From assembly GCA_021396245.1 (NCBI GenBank), contig WNYE01000050.1:62001-126000 (forward strand): DNA of 64,000 nt, given 5' to 3'. Position numbers and translations under genes: made by a program. Of this stretch, positions 33,572-43,666 are shown one piece after another (positions within the stretch are counted from its first letter, which is position 1; every line of letters begins with the position of its first letter). The notes beneath the pieces are model-generated. The model had not been told where the DNA came from. It worked only from the letters and a program-made list of their open reading frames with translations, and did no database searches. Source of the DNA: Sporothrix humicola. Taxonomy: Eukaryota > Ascomycota > Sordariomycetes > Ophiostomatales > Ophiostomataceae.

Positions 33572-35328
33572 ATGCAACCCGGACACAACCAAGACGACGA
33601 CAGCCAAGGACAGGACCACCCCGAGATCATCATTGAATCCCCAGGCGATTCGAGAATCACGCAAGAGGAGCTGCACATTTTAACCTGCGCTTTCTTTTGT
33701 ATCGTGGACACGCCTGATGTATGTTACTTACTTTCTCTTTTCCCCCTTTGGCCTTTGAACCAGTTCAGGTTTTGCTTTTGCTATGTTTTGCAACAATGTT
33801 CCCCTTAAGCTGACACATTTCTGGCATATATAGATAGACTACGACCACGTTGCCCGACTCACTGTCCTTCGCAACGGCATCGTCGCTAAACGCTGCGTGA
33901 CCAGGGCTCGGAATAGAATCAAGTGGTCGATAGGGAGAGTGTCCCAGGTTCCGATTCAAGACTCCAACGCAACGGTTGCATTGTGGACCGGAGATCGCAG
34001 ACCGGCTAGTAAAGACAACAATATGGCTGCAGGAAAGAAGAACGAGGCTACCAATGGCACCAGTGGCCAGGTCGGGTTCAATGCTAACAGCGACACCCAG
34101 CCGCGGACTTTCATCGACCTGACGGCAGATGACGATGATGGTGCCACTCCTGGCTCGACTCCAGCTACTCCCAGCAGCAGTGCATCCGGCAGCCCGCAGT
34201 ACACCTTTGCTCCCCTTGCCACCTCCATCACTTATGATCTTCCCTATCGCCCGGCCATCGTAAGCACCCTGTCGTACGAGCGCGCCCCGCCCCTCGACCA
34301 GCGCAACGAACAAGAGCGTCTGGCAGCAGAGGCAGCTGGCAACGCTGGTTATGCACCTGCGCCTGGCCAGCTTGACGGCGCAAGCCTGAGTGTGGACAAC
34401 GACAACCAGCCTCCTGCCACTACTGGCACCAAGCGCACCGCCGATAAGGTGAGTAACTATTTAAATATCATACTACAATGCAACTAACATAAGCTCGTTA
34501 CTAACTTATAACTAGGACAACGGCAGTGCTGATGCCGGTTCTGGCTCAACGAGTCCCAAGCGCCATTGCGCCGACCTAGGACTCCCGGCCGGGCCCCCTC
34601 CGCCCGTCATTCCTGCTGCGCCCGTCGCTGCTACACCCCCAGCTGGCCTCTCAGCTTTTTCTGGGTTCAGTGCCCTCGGTGCCGCTGCCAACTCTGGCCC
34701 CGTTATTGTCAATGGGAGTACCACCCCGGAGCGCCGTGTTGCACCTCCCCAGTATCGCCTCCCCCATTCGCCTGGTGTCCCGTCCCTTCTCCGGAACTGC
34801 ATCTCGGCTTCAGATCGTTCGCGCAGCCCGTCGCCCCCTACGACCCCCACTCGGGGCCGCCGTGTCCTAAGCAACGGCAGCCCGGGAAACCCTGTCGCGC
34901 GCGTTAAGAGCGCGGACGCCGGCGAGGACGCGGTTGAGGAGCTCGCTAGAGCGTATGCTCTTACGCACCCCGGCCTGGCACCGTACTACGGCACACCCCG
35001 TGGCATAATTGAGCGTGACCGCGCAGAGGAAGCTCAGGCCCAAGCCCAGGCCCAGGTCCAGGCTCAGGTCCAGGCTCAGGTCCAGGCTGGCGAGTCTTCT
35101 TCTGCCACTGTACGCCACGTCTCGCCCCTGGAGCAGCACGCCGCGGGCTACGTCAGCCCGCACGCTCCTCGCGCTGCCTCTGCTCCCCCGGCCATGACCA
35201 GCAACGCTTCAGTTCAGACTGAGGCACAGGCCGAGGCTGAGGCCAGCGGCAGCAGCAGCGACAGCGGCAGCGACGACGGCAACATGACCCGGTCCGACGA
35301 CGATGCCGTCGACCGCACTGACGAATAG
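33572..35328 (+). CDS. Myb-like domain protein with disordered tail, probable nuclear
   Basis: 524 residues from three exons: 33572-33718, 33834-34448 and 34516-35328; exon 3 has no early ATG. All junctions are phase 0 with GTATGT and GTGAGT donors. Residues ~28-80 (ITQEELHILTCAFFCIVDTPD / IDYDHVARLTVLRNGIVAKRC) look like the short Myb/SANT-like helix set found in many filamentous-fungal proteins, split by intron 1. The remainder is low-complexity: an acidic patch (DLTADDDDG), an NLS-like SPKRHC, Ser/Pro-rich segments, an Ala-Gln/Val-Gln repeat (about residues 425-445), and an acidic serine-rich C-terminus (GSSSDSGSDDG). A chromatin or transcription role is inferred from the Myb-like part; there is no direct evidence for targets. 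The strong CT-rich leader suggests active transcription. Confidence 0.7.
35026..35090 (+). repeat. tandem repeat coding Ala-Gln/Val-Gln
   Basis: In exon 3 of the Myb-like gene, degenerate 12-bp units of the type CAGGTCCAGGCT repeat head to tail, encoding alternating AQ and VQ. This is a probable site of length variation between strains. Confidence 0.8.
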
Positions 35329-36040
35329 GCCATCTAGTCCCTGACTAATCTGCCAGGCAACAGTCTCGTTTGCTGCCACACCGCTGCATAGCAACACCGA
35401 GGGAGCCTTGCGTTTGAATGTTTGTTTGCTGTGCGCTGATTTTTTTTATTTGTTTGTTTTTTTGTCCATGCCTACGAGGGTATAGAGGCTGTCTGTTTGC
35501 ACAGCAACAATCGGCATATAGGGTATGCAGGCGTATAGGCGACAGATATGCTTATGAAAATGGGCAATGTTTACTGTGGCACTTTGCGTGTCGTTTAGTC
35601 TTACTTTTAACAATCGATGATTTTCAACCGTCTACAAATAGTCTCGTGATGTAAATTTATTATTTTTAGTAATATTTATATTTTTGCTTTTGTGGAAAAT
35701 TGTTTGGACTTCTACGTGAAAAATAAGTTTTGTGTGAATGGCGAAAATAAAAAAGTGAGAAGAATCTGAGAAAAAGGTAAGAGCAGTCTGAGAATGCACG
35801 CCCCACACCCCTTTTCACGACATCAGACGAAAGCAACAAATTGGCCGCAACCGTAGAGATATCGCCAAATATTTACAATGAACTTCTTTTTTTTTTTTTT
35901 CTTGCTTTTGTCGCTGTTGCTATTTATCTTTGTCTATTTGTTTACAAATACGACCGACATTTACATCACTTCGCTCGACCAACAGACCAAACAAGAAAAC
36001 AAACAGCAACGCCAACCAAACAACACACAAACTCTTCACC
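35329..36040. other. intergenic region
   Basis: About 710 bp with the 3' UTR of the Myb-like gene and AT-rich DNA including a 14-T run at 35887-35900. It would be the promoter of the small interrupted gene that follows. No other gene is seen. Confidence 0.55.
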
Positions 36041-36295
36041 ATGGGCCTTTTCGAGAAAATCAAGAATTTGTTTCGCCGCGACAAGTCCCAAGACGGATTT
36101 GTGCCCGAGACTGGCGTCCTCATAACGACAGACATATAGGTTATATCTGGCCCTAAGGAACTCTTCATGCCCGTATACGCCGTTCCTCGCCATCCCGACG
36201 ACGGTTTTCTTCGCTTCTCCACGCCTGATGGCAACTAGTACAGCTGCCAGGTGTGGTCGACCACCCAAACAACCTTCTCCCTCTTTGACGACTAG
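36041..36295 (+). pseudogene. small gene interrupted by two in-frame TAG codons
   Basis: From an ATG in excellent context (CTTCACCATGGGC), one frame of 84 codons reads MGLFEKIKNLFRRDKSQDGF ... then TAG (36137-36139), then VISGPKELFMPVYAVPRHPD ... FSTPDGN, TAG (36236-36238), YSCQVWSTTQTTFSLFDD, and a third TAG (36293-36295). The three pieces share one frame and read like one small soluble protein; the segments after the first stop have amino-acid patterns unlike random DNA. I do not recognise the family. Either this is a decayed gene with two nonsense mutations, or only the first 32 codons are translated. No splice signals that would remove the stops were seen. Confidence 0.5.
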
Positions 36296-36796
36296 ATCTG
36301 GCCGTTGATTTACTCTGTTCTGAACCTCGTCTCTCTGAGGGCCTCCGCTTGTTGTCGACTTTGCCAACTTTGCCTTTGTCGCTGGCACAGGGTAAGTGAA
36401 AGAGAAACTGATGTCATGTTATGGTGCTTTGCAGATATATTATTGAATGCCTTGTTGCTAACTCGATTACTTAGCTTTAACTACACCTCGAAAGACCCCC
36501 AAACGACCATACGAAATGCCGACAAGTGATGTGGACAGGCTGAGATAGAAGATTGAAGAGGAGGATGGCTGGTGAAAGGTGAAAAGGGAATGGCAAAGGA
36601 TGATACAATTGTCAGGTGCTTGGAAGGTGCACAATCACTTTTAGATTGTAAAGACAGTGGGAAGTATGGATCTAGTGTATGTCTGGCGAGCTTGGTCGCA
36701 TCATGTTGTTTTCGGCTGGCAGCCAAGTTCAAATATATGTATCACGAATGTCAATGCTATCACGAACGGTCACGATTATGTCTTTGACTAAGCTAT
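36296..36796. other. intergenic region
   Basis: About 500 bp between the interrupted gene and the 3' end of the esterase. AT-rich DNA with no gene or motif I can support. Confidence 0.55.
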
Positions 36797-37917
36797 CTAC
36801 AAGTTATGTGCCTGTTTAAGTAATGCCACACAGTCTGCCTCGTAGTCAACTGCCTGCTGCAGCACCTTTGTCATGTGCATGAATGGATGAGGCACACCGA
36901 GATATCGTCGAGTCGTCACTTTGACACCAGCTTCGACAAGCTTTCTTGCGTATGCCTCACCCTCATCTCGCAACGGATCACAACCTGCCGTCACCACGAA
37001 TGTTGGACACAACCCTGAAAATTTGGGGCCATCCAGTAGCCTCAGCCAATACGGAGGCACAGTTTTCAGCAAGTCCCCCCTCTCATCCTCTGGGTATACG
37101 TATTGGAAGAAGTATTGTATGCGCTCCCAGCCAAGAATCGGTGCATTGGCAAACTCGGAAAATGAAGGAAACGGAGACTCCCCAGGAGACCTGTATCGAA
37201 AGTGAGTGTCGGCTGGCGGGACAGCGAGGATAGCCAACCGCAAAGGAAGGTCAGCATCGCGAGCGAGATGTGCACAGATGGCAGCACACTGAGCGCCGGC
37301 TGAGATGCCGCCAATAGACATGGAATCAGGGTTGATGTTGAGTCGGGTGGGATTTGCGTGGACCTGCTATTGAGTTAGACCTTGTCAATTGACGATACAT
37401 GAGTAGATACTCACCCATTGGATTGCCGACCAGGCGTCCTCAATACTCGTGCCGAACTTGTAATCTGGGAAGTTAGAGACGATAGTAAGTCTGGGGGTGG
37501 AATTGGTATCTCACCCGGACACTTGCGGTAGTCAACATCGACGACCACGATGGGTAGCGTATCCCTCAAGTGTAGACAGAACTCGGCGTCGTTCGTCAGG
37601 TCACCAAAGACGAAGCCGCCGCCGTGAAAGTTGACGTGGACAGGATACGGCCCTGGTCCCGCAACGGCAGGGTCAGGTGAGTACACTCTGACGGTTATCG
37701 TCTCTCCGTCTTTTGTCGGTACCTGTATGTCCTCCACTCGCTCGATGCCCTGCTCGACTGCATTGAGAGACCATCGTGATGCAAACTTGTGTGGGTCTTT
37801 GCGGATCTCGTCGAGCGAGATCTTGTGCGTGGCAACGTGAACGCCTGATGTATCCTGGAAGAACTTGACAAACTGAGGATCCAGCTTGGGCAGGACGTCT
37901 GGATGGATGGAGGCCAT
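36797..37917 (-). CDS. GDXG-type (hormone-sensitive-lipase family) alpha/beta hydrolase
   Basis: Predicted intracellular carboxylesterase of 339 residues. Exons are 37917-37515, 37464-37415 (only 50 nt) and 37363-36797, with GTGAGA/GTGAGT donors. The oxyanion-hole motif HGGGF is at residues 98-102. The nucleophile elbow reads GGISAG with Ser172, so the usual GDSAG has Gly-Ile instead of Asp-Ser before the nucleophile. The probable acid is Asp280 (CDPLRDEG) and the probable base His310 (GVPHPF). The start is the ATG at 37917 (MASIHPDVLP); an in-frame ATG at 38019 would add leader-like sequence. The gene is divergent from the MFS gene at 38767 and shares its promoter, so it may hydrolyse acyl or lactone esters of the cluster's substrate (inference). 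Confidence 0.85.
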
Positions 37918-38282
37918 GTCGAGAGATAGTTTTGTTTTCCTGTTTGCCGTGATCTTGTTAGTTTTTTCCCTTTGTTTTGGTTGTTTGCAGATTCGCCGTG
38001 ACACGTTGGTCAAACTCACTTTTGGATCATTGCAGCTCTGTCTCGACCGTGAACTACGGCCAACCAGGCCCGGAAACTCAGTATCCTAACCCGCCACCGT
38101 AATCATGATCACGACCTCTTCGCCAAGACTGGTGATGTCTGCAAATCGGTACTTCTCCGACCGTCAACAGACAGTTTTCTTACTGTTTTAGTAAAGTAGA
38201 CCCGGCTTGACCCACTGTGGCCAATAAGACCCATTTCCGCTTATTGTGGAGAATTCCCTCTTTCCTCACTTTCGGCCACGGG

Positions 38283-38294
38283 CGTTTCCGTTAG
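38283..38294 (-). promoter_or_regulatory. cluster element CTAACGGAAACG
   Basis: The minus strand reads CTAACGGAAACG. The same 10-12 bases recur upstream of the dehydratase and twice upstream of the aldolase. It is a candidate operator for the pathway regulator. Confidence 0.55.
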
Positions 38295-38466
38295 CGTCGT
38301 CTTATTTTCCGTTGTTCTCCCCCTCCTGACTTTTCAGATCTTCCAAATTCACATCACCCACGGCACTCCTACGGCGGTTACCGGCACTTTTCTGCCGCTA
38401 CAAGACTACGGCATTTTGCATTTTACACTACAGACAGCACTACGGCCAGCATGGCTTGGGAATATT

Positions 38467-38552
38467 CCGGGGTTTGGAGGCGGTGCCTGGGGACCCCACA
38501 ACCTGGGGAGATTTTCTCCAGAATCTGCTCAGAATGGCATGGGAATCTGGGG
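38467..38552 (+). promoter_or_regulatory. four CreA-type SYGGRG hexamers
   Basis: One CCGGGG and three CTGGGG lie on the same strand within 86 bp, about 215-300 bp upstream of the MFS start. Paired SYGGRG sites are known to matter for CreA repression in Aspergillus; function here is inferred. Confidence 0.5.
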
Positions 38553-38766
38553 TTTGACCTGGTCATGTTGAGAGTTTTGTCATGGGTGCAGCGTCCTGCC
38601 TCACCCTGCAACTTGGCACGTTCGTTCTGCCCTCTCATTGTGTTGTCAATTGACTGATCCGCAGGATGGTATAAACTTGACTTTCCCGTCAGGTCAGCTG
38701 TTTTCTTTTCGTCGAATTTCTGGACTTACTTTCTTTTTTCAGTTCATCTTTTCCAACGATCTCAAC

Positions 38767-40363
38767 ATGAAGACTGCCGACCCTATCCAGATGGTTGAAA
38801 ATGCGCAGGCCCAGCCTGACATCAACAATGCCTCTGCAACTGGTGCAGACAACGAGGCCGACGAGGCCCAGGCAGGCAAGGTTGAAGTGGCCGAGCCTGA
38901 CCACGATCCGGCTGTCGTTCGCCGCTTCCTATGGAAGTGTGACATCCGCCTCATACCGTGTCTAGGTATCATGTACCTGTTGAAGTAGGTCACAATATAC
39001 CACCAATATCAGACTGCACCCTCACTAACGTGTGTTCAGCTCCCTCGATCGAGCCAACTTGGGCAATGCCAAAACAGACGGCCTCGAAAAGGACCTCGGC
39101 CTTGTGGGCAACCAATACAACCAGATCTTGACCTACTACTACATCCCATACGTGTTGTGTGGACCCATTATGGCCCTGATTACCCGCCTTATTACGGCCA
39201 AGTACAGTCTGACGGGCATGATGCTCTTCTTTGGGTCATTTTCGATTGCCACAGCCTTTGCCAAGAACTTTGGACAACTGCTGGTCTTCAGACTGTTTAT
39301 CGGCGTGTTCGAGTCTGGGTTTCTGGCGTCGGTCGTCATCTACATGTCTGGTTTCTGGACACGGGCCGATATTGCCAGTCGCGTCGGTCTCTTCTTTACA
39401 TCAAACATTCTGTCGTCGGCTTTCGGTGGACTTCTGGCCTACGGAACGTTCCAGATCAACAGTGACAGCAAGCTGAGAGGCTGGTCGTACTTGTTCATCA
39501 TTGAGGGTTCTTTGACTGTCTTCTTTGCTGTCATCATGTGCATCTACATCCCCATGCGGTTGACATCAGCTCGGTTCTTAACGGCCGAGGAGAAGGCTGC
39601 TGGCGTGGCCAGACAGTTGTCAGACTCGGTTGACGAGGTTGATGGCGAGTTCCGCTGGAGCCAGGCCCTGATTGAGATGAAGAGCTGGCACACCTACGTG
39701 CGCATCCTCATTGTCTTTAGCATCTCCGTCCCACTGGCATCCAACAACAACTTTTTGGCGCCCATGGTGGCCCGCCTTGGTTACGGACCGGCCAAGACTA
39801 ATCTTTACACCGTGGCCCCAGCCCTGACCGCAGCTGTCTTCTTGATCGTCTTTTGCTTCTCGTCGGACCATTTCCGCGAACGCAGCATCCACTTGTGTGC
39901 CGCCCTCGCCGTCACCTGTGTCGGCTACATTGTGCTGATCACCATTGACGAGGACAACCTGGCCGCCAGCTATGTTGCCCTCTTCTTGACGACCATCGGC
40001 GCCTACCCCGTCTCACCTCTCTTCCAGTCCTGGTGTGTCTCGAACCTACCCAACATGAACTCCCGTGCTTTTACCATTGGCCTTTTGATCCCGGTTGGAA
40101 ACTTGTCTGGCTTCCTGGTCAGCAACATCTTCATCAATGCCGAGGCGCCTCGCTACATCACCGCCCTCCGCGTCAACTTGAGCTTTGCTATTGTTGCCAT
40201 TGCCCTCAGCTTCACTTACGGTATGTGGATGCGCCGTGAAAATGTCCGCCGTGACCGTGTCAGGAGCCGTATCACCACGCTTGACAACCACGGCCACGGA
40301 CAAGAGTACATTACCGATGGCGTCCTGACGGCTAAGGACCCGCGGTTCAGATTTATGGCATGA
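38767..40363 (+). CDS. MFS transporter, anion:cation symporter (Dal5/Tna1-like) family
   Basis: 513 residues, exons 38767-38984 and 39040-40363; the intron has donor GTAGGT, branch CACTAAC and acceptor CAG. The acidic hydrophilic N-terminus (~55 residues) is followed by the family hallmark YLLNSLDRANLGNAK in the first helix region, FESGFLASVVIYMSGFW in helix 4, and RGWSYLFIIEGSLT in helix 6, with twelve predicted helices in all. ACS members import organic anions such as nicotinate, allantoate, pantothenate and sugar acids. It is divergent from the esterase and adjacent to a glucarate-dehydratase-like gene carrying the same promoter element, so import of an aldonate, aldarate or uronate is the best guess. 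Other anions are possible. Confidence 0.88.
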
Positions 40364-40776
40364 GGAGAGGGAGGAAGACAAACTGTGTATGCCCGGGCAT
40401 CATGCTGCGGGGAAGATTGTTTCTAATAGTAGGGGATATACGTACTTGACATAGTGGTTACTTTACATACCTGAATTTGTTTACACTTTAAATAAAAGGC
40501 ATTGAATACTGTATCGAGACGTTCCAGTCATTTTGAGTTTTAAATATTCTAGTCCGGCTAGTGAATTATCGTGGTCTTAAAAAAAATAAAAAAAAAATAA
40601 AAAAAAAGCAAAGAAAGCAAAGAAAGCAAAAATAAAATGTGAATAATTTGAATGCAAATAACAGTCAATCAATTAAGATAAAACCAAGAAAAAGTACATA
40701 TGCCAGGCGTTAAGATGTGTAAAAAGATACTGGGATCAATTGTCATTAATATTGAAACTAGACTACAGTACAGCCA
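40364..40776. other. convergent 3' intergenic region, A-rich
   Basis: About 410 bp between two converging genes. It contains an A-rich tract with AAAAAAAAATA and AAAGAAAGC repeats (about 40577-40640) that probably serves 3'-end formation. No gene is seen. Confidence 0.6.
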
Positions 40777-42057
40777 TTACCACCTTGGCAGCTTGTTCGA
40801 GTACTCCGGCTTGAATTTCTGCATATACGCTGTGTCGTCTCTCTTTGTCAGTCCACAGTCAAGATACTGTTGGTGCAGTTTTGCCAGACGTTCACGGTCG
40901 AGTTCAACACCAAGGCCGGGTGCTGTGGGCACCTCGACGCCACCGTCTTTCCAGATAAGAGCACCGTCCACAACGACATCCTCGTCCTTTCTCTTCCACG
41001 GCCAGTGTGTATCGCAGGCGTAGTTGATGTTCGGGGTGGCAGCCGCCAAGTGGGCCATGGCCGCCAGCGAGATGCCCAGGTGGCTGTTGGAGTGCATTGA
41101 CAGCTGCATGCCCCAGGTCTCGCAGATGCCGGCCAGGATCTGCGACTTGCGGAGGCCGCCCCAGAAATGGTGGTCCGACAGGACAACCTGGACGGCGCCA
41201 TGGGCAATGCTTGGCGGCAGGTGGGGAAACGCGACGACGGCCATGTTGGTGGCCAGCGGCATTGTGGCGGTCTTGGCGACGGCGGCCATGCCGTCAATGC
41301 CCGGTGCAGGGTCTTCGAGATACTCCAGGATGCCGTCCGGGTCTCTGGCCACTCTCTGGGAAGTTTCGACCGTCCATGCTGCGTTTGGGTCGATCCGAAG
41401 GGGAATGGTAGGGAAAGCCTTGTGGAGGGCCCTGATGGCTGCAATCTCTTCGTCGGGCGGAAAAACTCCGCCCTTGAGCTTGATCGCCTTGAAGCCGTAC
41501 TCGTCGATGATCTGGCGGGCCTGCTTCACCAGACCTTCGGGGTCTAGTGCTTCGCCATAAATATCGTCGCCGTCTGGATCGCCAGGATGGCCCGCCCATT
41601 TGTAAAACAGATAGGCCGAGAACTGGACATTGTCCCGCACACGGCCGCCCAGCAACTCCGAGACAGGGACACCCGCCCATTTTCCCTGGATGTCGAGACA
41701 CGCCACCTCGAACGGCGAAAAAACCTTGTCGGCTGCCGATGCCTCCGTGACCATGCCGGCCATGCCGTCGCCACCAGTCGACGTGTCCGTCTTTAGTGAT
41801 GCAACACACTTGGCGTTGATGACAGTGGTGTTGTAGACAGACTCACCAATGATCAGGGCGGCCGCTTTCCTCAGCCTTTCCACATGCACGGCGTCACCGT
41901 ACGATTCTCCCAGTCCATAGGTGCCGTCGTCGGCCACGACTTCGATGATGCTCCTCAGTGCAAACGGCTCATGGACGCCGACGCTGTTGAGCAGCGGCAT
42001 GTCGTGGAACGCCACCGGCGTGATGACAATGTCCTTGATGAGGCACTTAGACGCCAT
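40777..42057 (-). CDS. glucarate-dehydratase-like enolase-superfamily enzyme
   Basis: A single-exon protein of 426 residues. It resembles bacterial D-glucarate dehydratase along its whole length: N-terminal capping domain with the HDMPLLNSVGVHEPF region, then the barrel with K193-x-K195 (IKLKGG), Asp223 and Asn225 (RIDPNAAW), Glu248 (LEDP), Asp295 (SDHHFWGG), catalytic-type His322 (MHSNSH) and DTHW at 350. All metal ligands and the Lys/His base pair of this branch appear present. Glucarate dehydratases convert D-glucarate or L-idarate to 5-keto-4-deoxy-glucarate; fungal substrate identity is unproven and could be another acid sugar. The start is the ATG at 42057 (MASKCLIKD); the 67 preceding in-frame codons look like leader. 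The neighbour 42713-43666 encodes the next enzyme type in the pathway. Confidence 0.88.
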   Translation of the reverse strand: MASKCLIKDIVITPVAFHDMPLLNSVGVHEPFALRSIIEVVADDGTYGLGESYGDAVHVERLRKAAALIIGESVYNTTVINAKCVASLKTDTSTGGDGMAGMVTEASAADKVFSPFEVACLDIQGKWAGVPVSELLGGRVRDNVQFSAYLFYKWAGHPGDPDGDDIYGEALDPEGLVKQARQIIDEYGFKAIKLKGGVFPPDEEIAAIRALHKAFPTIPLRIDPNAAWTVETSQRVARDPDGILEYLEDPAPGIDGMAAVAKTATMPLATNMAVVAFPHLPPSIAHGAVQVVLSDHHFWGGLRKSQILAGICETWGMQLSMHSNSHLGISLAAMAHLAAATPNINYACDTHWPWKRKDEDVVVDGALIWKDGGVEVPTAPGLGVELDRERLAKLHQQYLDCGLTKRDDTAYMQKFKPEYSNKLPRW

Positions 42058-42712
42058 TGTAATGGATGTGATGTGAATTGATCGGTTGTAGTAATAGAAG
42101 ACAGCGGCTGTTGGTTGAGAGCTTAGACAGAGAAAATTGTCGATGACAATGATTGCCTTTGCACTTTGTCTACTATGGTATTGTTGGCAGTTCCTTGCGA
42201 AGAGCTCCGCCGATGAGATGCCGGACCGGAGCTTGACGTTGGGAGAGCAAACAGACAACGAACCGCTATTGGCCTGTCAAGTGGTAGTCATTAGCGTATG
42301 GCCGGCGTGGTCTTGTCCCTGAAGCTTGGTTGTTAGCGCTTCCCCGCAGCACTGGTAAACACGGAAAAGTGCACTCTCAGTTGCTTTCCAACAAGAAAAA
42401 CAAGCTTCCCCTCTTTACTTCTCCGTGGACGTTTCCGTTTGTTTTGTCAGTTGATGCTTCGGTCGATGCTGGGGTAACAAATCCATGATGATCGACGGAT
42501 CATGCAGAGACAGCAGATCAGACGATGTGAATCCTGAGGAGGCAATTCGTGATGACGAGCTCGGAAATTTTGGGAAACCCATGATAGACGCGTGGAGAAA
42601 ACTACATGGGATGTGGTCTTAGTTGTACATGGATAACAGATCAGATTCTATGGAGGTCTACTCTAAACATGTTTGCTGCAGGTGACACGGGACTCGTTCT
42701 TCCTCTTCCTGT
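42058..42712. promoter_or_regulatory. promoter of the dehydratase gene
   Basis: 655 bp between the dehydratase start and the aldolase stop, both on the minus strand. It holds the extended cluster element GTGGACGTTTCCGTTTG at 42425-42441, a second weak CGGAAA at about 42364, and two CreA-type hexamers (CCCCGC 42342-42347 on the minus strand, CTGGGG 42469-42474). Confidence 0.55.
42425..42441 (+). promoter_or_regulatory. extended cluster element GTGGACGTTTCCGTTTG
   Basis: It matches, base for base over most of its length, the reverse complement of the element at 44044-44060 (GTGGACATTTCCGTTAG). It lies about 370 bp upstream of the dehydratase ATG. Confidence 0.55.
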
Positions 42713-43666
42713 CTACAGACTATCTTCTACGCCCAACATGTTGGCAATGTGTGCAACTATGGCTGCCTTTTCTGCTTCGGAAGGCGGCACATAAGGCTGT
42801 CTCGGCAGTAGTTTAGCTTCGGCGTTCTCAATCCCGGCCTTGACAGCCGTCGTTGTTGAAGCCGCATACTTGACTGCCGCGATGCCAGCCTTGCACGGCT
42901 GCTCGGCTAAGGCTGCCTTTTGGTGCAGTGCCAGTGCTTCGGCCGTCTTGCCCGCAGTCCACAACCGGTAAATCTGGACGACAGTCTTGGGCAGGACATT
43001 GGCAAACCCGGCAATCGTGCCACCAGCACCTGACGCCAGTGCTCCGATCAAAAAGTCCGCCTGCCCGCCAAACGCCGTAAACTGGTCCGGAGGAAACTCA
43101 GCCGCCAGTCGTGTCACTTTGGCCACGGACCCGCACGTCAGCTTGACGCCGACAATTTTGCCCGGAGGGGCCGCTTTCACCAGACGGGAGATGGTGGCCG
43201 AGTCGAGGTCGACGCCGTTGGTGACGAGCGGCAGGTTGTAGATGACAAGCGGGAGCGGACTTTTCTGGGCAATCGTCAAGTAAAAGTTGTCAAGGACGGC
43301 AGGCGTCGTGAGTTTGCTGCCAAAGTAAGCGGGCGGCAGCAACAGGGCAAAATTGGCGCCGGCGTCGGCTGCATCCCCAATGAACTCGAGGACCTGCTTT
43401 GTACCGTGCCCGCTGACACCAGCCATGATGGGAAAGTCGGGTCCGACGGCCTTGTGGGCTGTCTCCAGCAGCAGCTTGCGCTCGTCGCGGGTCAGCAGAA
43501 ACGTCTCGGCGTTGGTGCCGAGGACGACCAGGCCGGCGAGGCCGGTGGATGCGAGGTAGGCAAAGTACTTTGCTTGGGCATCGGTGTCCACGGTCTCGGT
43601 GTTATGGTCGAAGAACGTGACGGCCGGTGCCCAGACGCCGCGTGGCGGGACAGTTATGGGTGACAT
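42713..43666 (-). CDS. DHDPS-family lyase (2-keto-3-deoxy sugar-acid aldolase or dehydratase)
   Basis: 317 residues, single exon, a (beta/alpha)8 barrel of the dihydrodipicolinate synthase superfamily. The Schiff-base lysine is Lys175 (GVKLTCGS) and the partner tyrosine Tyr143 (IYNLP). The substrate-carboxylate loop reads GTNAET (residues 50-55) in place of GTTGE. The N-terminus (GVWAPAVTFFD) resembles fungal L-threo-3-deoxy-hexulosonate aldolase (GaaC/Lga1) and HOGA-type enzymes more than lysine-pathway DHDPS, and fungi do not make lysine by that route. The likely reaction is cleavage of a 2-keto-3-deoxy acid to pyruvate plus an aldehyde, or decarboxylation/dehydration of keto-deoxy-glucarate to 2-oxoglutarate semialdehyde. 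It sits next to the dehydratase that would make its substrate, and shares its promoter motif. Confidence 0.88.
   Translation of the reverse strand: MSPITVPPRGVWAPAVTFFDHNTETVDTDAQAKYFAYLASTGLAGLVVLGTNAETFLLTRDERKLLLETAHKAVGPDFPIMAGVSGHGTKQVLEFIGDAADAGANFALLLPPAYFGSKLTTPAVLDNFYLTIAQKSPLPLVIYNLPLVTNGVDLDSATISRLVKAAPPGKIVGVKLTCGSVAKVTRLAAEFPPDQFTAFGGQADFLIGALASGAGGTIAGFANVLPKTVVQIYRLWTAGKTAEALALHQKAALAEQPCKAGIAAVKYAASTTTAVKAGIENAEAKLLPRQPYVPPSEAEKAAIVAHIANMLGVEDSL

Larger units (their letters stand above)
37918..38766. promoter_or_regulatory. bidirectional promoter esterase/MFS with AACGGAAA and CreA-type sites
   Basis: 849 bp shared by two divergent genes. It contains the cluster element CGTTTCCGTTAG (38283-38294), two weaker variants (CATTTCCGCTT near 38232 and TTTTCCGTTG near 38306), and four hexamers matching SYGGRG, the binding consensus of the carbon catabolite repressor CreA/Mig1, within 86 bp: CCGGGG 38467-38472, and CTGGGG at 38487-38492, 38503-38508 and 38547-38552. 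Regulation by a pathway-specific factor plus glucose repression is inferred. Confidence 0.6.
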
